64,000 nucleotides of DNA from Paramecium sonneborni (lineage: Eukaryota; Ciliophora; Oligohymenophorea; Peniculida; Parameciidae), in NCBI GenBank assembly GCA_905182985.1, contig CAJJDN010000149.1, forward strand, positions 227,445-291,444. The letters are read 5' to 3'. Shown here piece after piece: positions 62,103-64,000 of this stretch. The position numbers were made by a program, and so were the translations under genes. Under the pieces are notes generated by a model. That model was not told where the DNA came from and searched no databases. It saw only the letters and a list, made by a program, of their open reading frames with translations. Positions within the stretch are counted from its first letter, which is position 1; every line of letters begins with the position of its first letter.

Positions 62103-63217
62103 TCAAATATATACTTCAATTAATTTGTTAATATTATCAGTATTAATTTCTTAAACATTAGTTTAAGGTGATATCATTTTATTAGCGAATTTTTCGAGTT
62201 ATATTTCAAGATATTCTTCATTATCAGTTTTATTCTTTTTATGAAATGAGATTGAAGATTAGGATTATATTTTTATAATACTTGGATTATAGTTATCAAA
62301 TTATTTCGACAGACGAAAAGATTTATCTTTTATTTAGAATTTCATTTTAAATGCGTCTGTTACATTTCTACAAGTTTATCCTAAGAACTTGTGAGATTTC
62401 TTCATTAATTTATTTCTATTCATAGGAGTTGAATCTTCATCATTAGTTGTTTTGTTATATAGTTTTTCAGGTAGTTTCTCTTTGATTTTAAATTATGATG
62501 CTTTTAATTAATTAAATGCTTTGAATCTATCTAATACAGTGTGTTAACGTTTATCTGCTTAATTAAGTTCATGTAATAATTCTACAAACTTCACACCATC
62601 TTTTTTAAAATATTATAATGGTTTATTCCTTTATCTTTATAACTATTCTTTAGCTATTTAAACCCTCTCTTTAAAATCAGGATCATGAACATTTAATCTA
62701 TATTTTTTATTAAGTTCTTAATAGAACTTTGCTAAATTCTTCATCTATTACTTAAAATCATTTGTAAGCATCTACTCGTTATTCTCTAATTGTTATTAAA
62801 TCTTATCATTTTCATAGTCCAAATTTAATTATTTTTAATCTGCTATTGTATCTCTGTTCTAATAAAATACTTCATATCCAACATTCTGCCAACCATTAAT
62901 ACATTTCTAAATTATTATTTTATTTATTACTTCTTTCTTTTAAACTGGAACAAGAATTCTACAAGTAGCTGGACCATCCTATTCAATTGTTGTATCCCAT
63001 TTGCATATCCGTCTTTTTGCAAATTTCATGGCAACATTTTTATCACACTTTCAAATACTTCGCATTTCTTACGTGATTAAGTAAATACAAATATGTTGCT
63101 GCTTTTGTTGGAGACAAATAAATATCCTTTTATTAAATACCACCTAATTTCTAACATTCTTGGAAATATGGTGTCTTATTATTTTAATATGTAACATACC
63201 TCTTCCCTTTGTGACAT
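62103..63217 (-). CDS. Unidentified protein, coiled-coil middle region
   Basis: About 362 residues. Start MSQREETPYFQECQKLGG with a 25-nt intron after MSQREE (AAG end), followed by AATYLYLLNHVRNAKYLK. A one-base excess in the TTT at 63049-63051 then shifts the frame to CDKNVAMKFAKRRICKWD and DGPATCRILVPVQK; with that base removed the codon count is exact. Residues about 130-240 are helical (EQMLTNDFKQQMKNLAKFY), and the tail is Ser/Lys/Asn-rich. Family not recognised. Confidence 0.55.
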
Positions 63218-63333
63218 ATAATTAATTAATTAAAAATCATTTTTTATTATTCAAAATATCTCTTCTTCCTTAAGAAATAATTATTAATAATTTATCTTCA
63301 TTCAAATACAATAATATTATCCACATCTTCTTT

Positions 63334-64000
63334 TCACATTAAAAAATAGTTCTCTTAACATACAACTCTATCCTCAATGAATTATTCTTATAGAATATTT
63401 CTTTATAATCTTTATTTATTTTGATTTATATTTTGAATTAATTATAATGAACTCTACAATATTCTATAACGATCATCCCTTATTCCAGTTTTATTTTTAG
63501 ACAAGTGTGCAATCATACTTTTCATAATTCTAACATTTTTATGACTAATCAAATCTACTTTTAGTTATCAAACATACTCTAGCCATTCAAACTAATATTA
63601 CTAATTGCTGATTAAAAACCCTATTATTCAGAAAATCAGAATCTAAAATATATTTATCAAAGATTGACCCTACAAAGCTTTATTGGAGAAATAAGAATTT
63701 TTAGTCATACTTACTAGAAGAGAATTCATTTCGATTCCAATTTTAATTTATAAAATCAAAATAATTCTCTAAATCATATTAGAATTCAGGTTTACTAAAA
63801 ACGCTCTATCCCTGATCTCATTAATATTTTCATTTTTACAATATATTACAATCTCAAAAAATAGGAATTGAACATCTCCTTGAATAATAGAAAAAAATAT
63901 ATATTCTATTCACTACAAGAATTATGATTGTTCAAAAAATTCTATCAATATAATTTATTCTAGCTGATTTTACAATTTAAAAGAAGAAATTTAACAAATA
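63334..64000 (-). CDS. Partial gene at right edge
   Basis: Coding-like minus-strand blocks (IEYIFFSIIQGDVQFLFFE, NENINEIRDRAFLVNLN, VDLISHKNVRIMKSMIAHL, NKTGIRDDRYRILQSS) in different frames, implying several introns. A TGA at 63334 closes the last frame. The helical, repeat-like character could be an ARM/HEAT-type protein. The 5' part lies beyond the window. Confidence 0.35.

Noticed and set aside
1..64000. Transposons, inverted-repeat elements or internally eliminated sequences
   Set aside because: No transposase-like protein, terminal inverted repeats or TA-flanked insertions interrupting genes were seen; genes are intact as in a macronuclear genome.

Overview
The window is macronuclear-type DNA of a ciliate, most like Paramecium or a close oligohymenophorean relative. 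The DNA is very AT-rich. Long conserved proteins read through only if TAA and TAG are glutamine and TGA is the sole stop; every gene resolved here ends in TGA. Coding regions are split by tiny introns, mostly 18-32 nt and a few of about 38-43 nt, of the form GT(A)...(T/A)AG. Several are proved by conserved proteins on both sides (RPS11, EFTUD2, PABP, CHORD, kinases). Genes are packed tightly on both strands, with spacers of 16 to about 600 nt. The standard code would chop nearly all of them into fragments.

Layout. 1-5.5 kb: FERM-domain gene (+), coiled-coil gene (-), multi-pass membrane gene (-). 5-8.5 kb: glycine-rich, cysteine-rich receptor-like membrane protein (-). 8.5-13.8 kb: coiled-coil/Q-rich gene, tesmin/LIN54 CXC protein, MGNSC-start acyl-anchored protein (+), acidic C2H2 protein. 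14.4-18.2 kb: MFS transporter (+) converging on a DOMON-cytochrome b561-cytochrome b5-flavoreductase fusion (-). 19.4-23.1 kb: EFTUD2/Snu114 and RPS11 (-). 23.3-26 kb: PHO80-type cyclin (+). 26.3-33.6 kb (+): AT-hook/coiled-coil protein, secreted protein, trichocyst matrix protein, two coiled-coil proteins. 33.6-42.2 kb (-): small protein, alpha/beta hydrolase, PI 4-kinase, then a kinase cluster (tandem-kinase protein, pseudokinase, CK1). 42.5-45.4 kb (-): three-repeat Myb protein with a polyglutamine tail, coiled-coil protein. 45.8 kb: glutathione S-transferase (+). 47.9-53.5 kb (-): two-TM membrane protein, long coiled-coil protein, tandem CHORD protein. 53.5-59 kb (+): poly(A)-binding protein and a 1255-residue membrane protein without introns. 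59 kb: tRNA-Ile(UAU). 60.9-64 kb (-): SF-assemblin and two further genes.

The assembly contains five scaffold joins. At four the join is one N, and the roughly 1-1.2 kb before it is repeated exactly after it. At the fifth a 455-bp repeat flanks a 654-N gap. These look like overlapping contig ends that were never merged, so doubled genes (GST, tRNA, cyclin end, SF-assemblin end) should be counted once. Several otherwise well-conserved genes also carry a one-base frame break, mostly at A/T homopolymers, best read as sequencing error.

Functionally this is a mix of housekeeping (splicing, translation, phosphoinositide signalling), cytoskeleton and secretory-granule genes (SF-assemblin, trichocyst matrix), regulators (Myb, LIN54-like, cyclin, kinases) and ciliate-expanded surface proteins. 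I see no operon logic, CRISPR, plasmid or transposon. The most unusual gene is the DOMON-b561-b5-reductase fusion at 15.8-18.2 kb.
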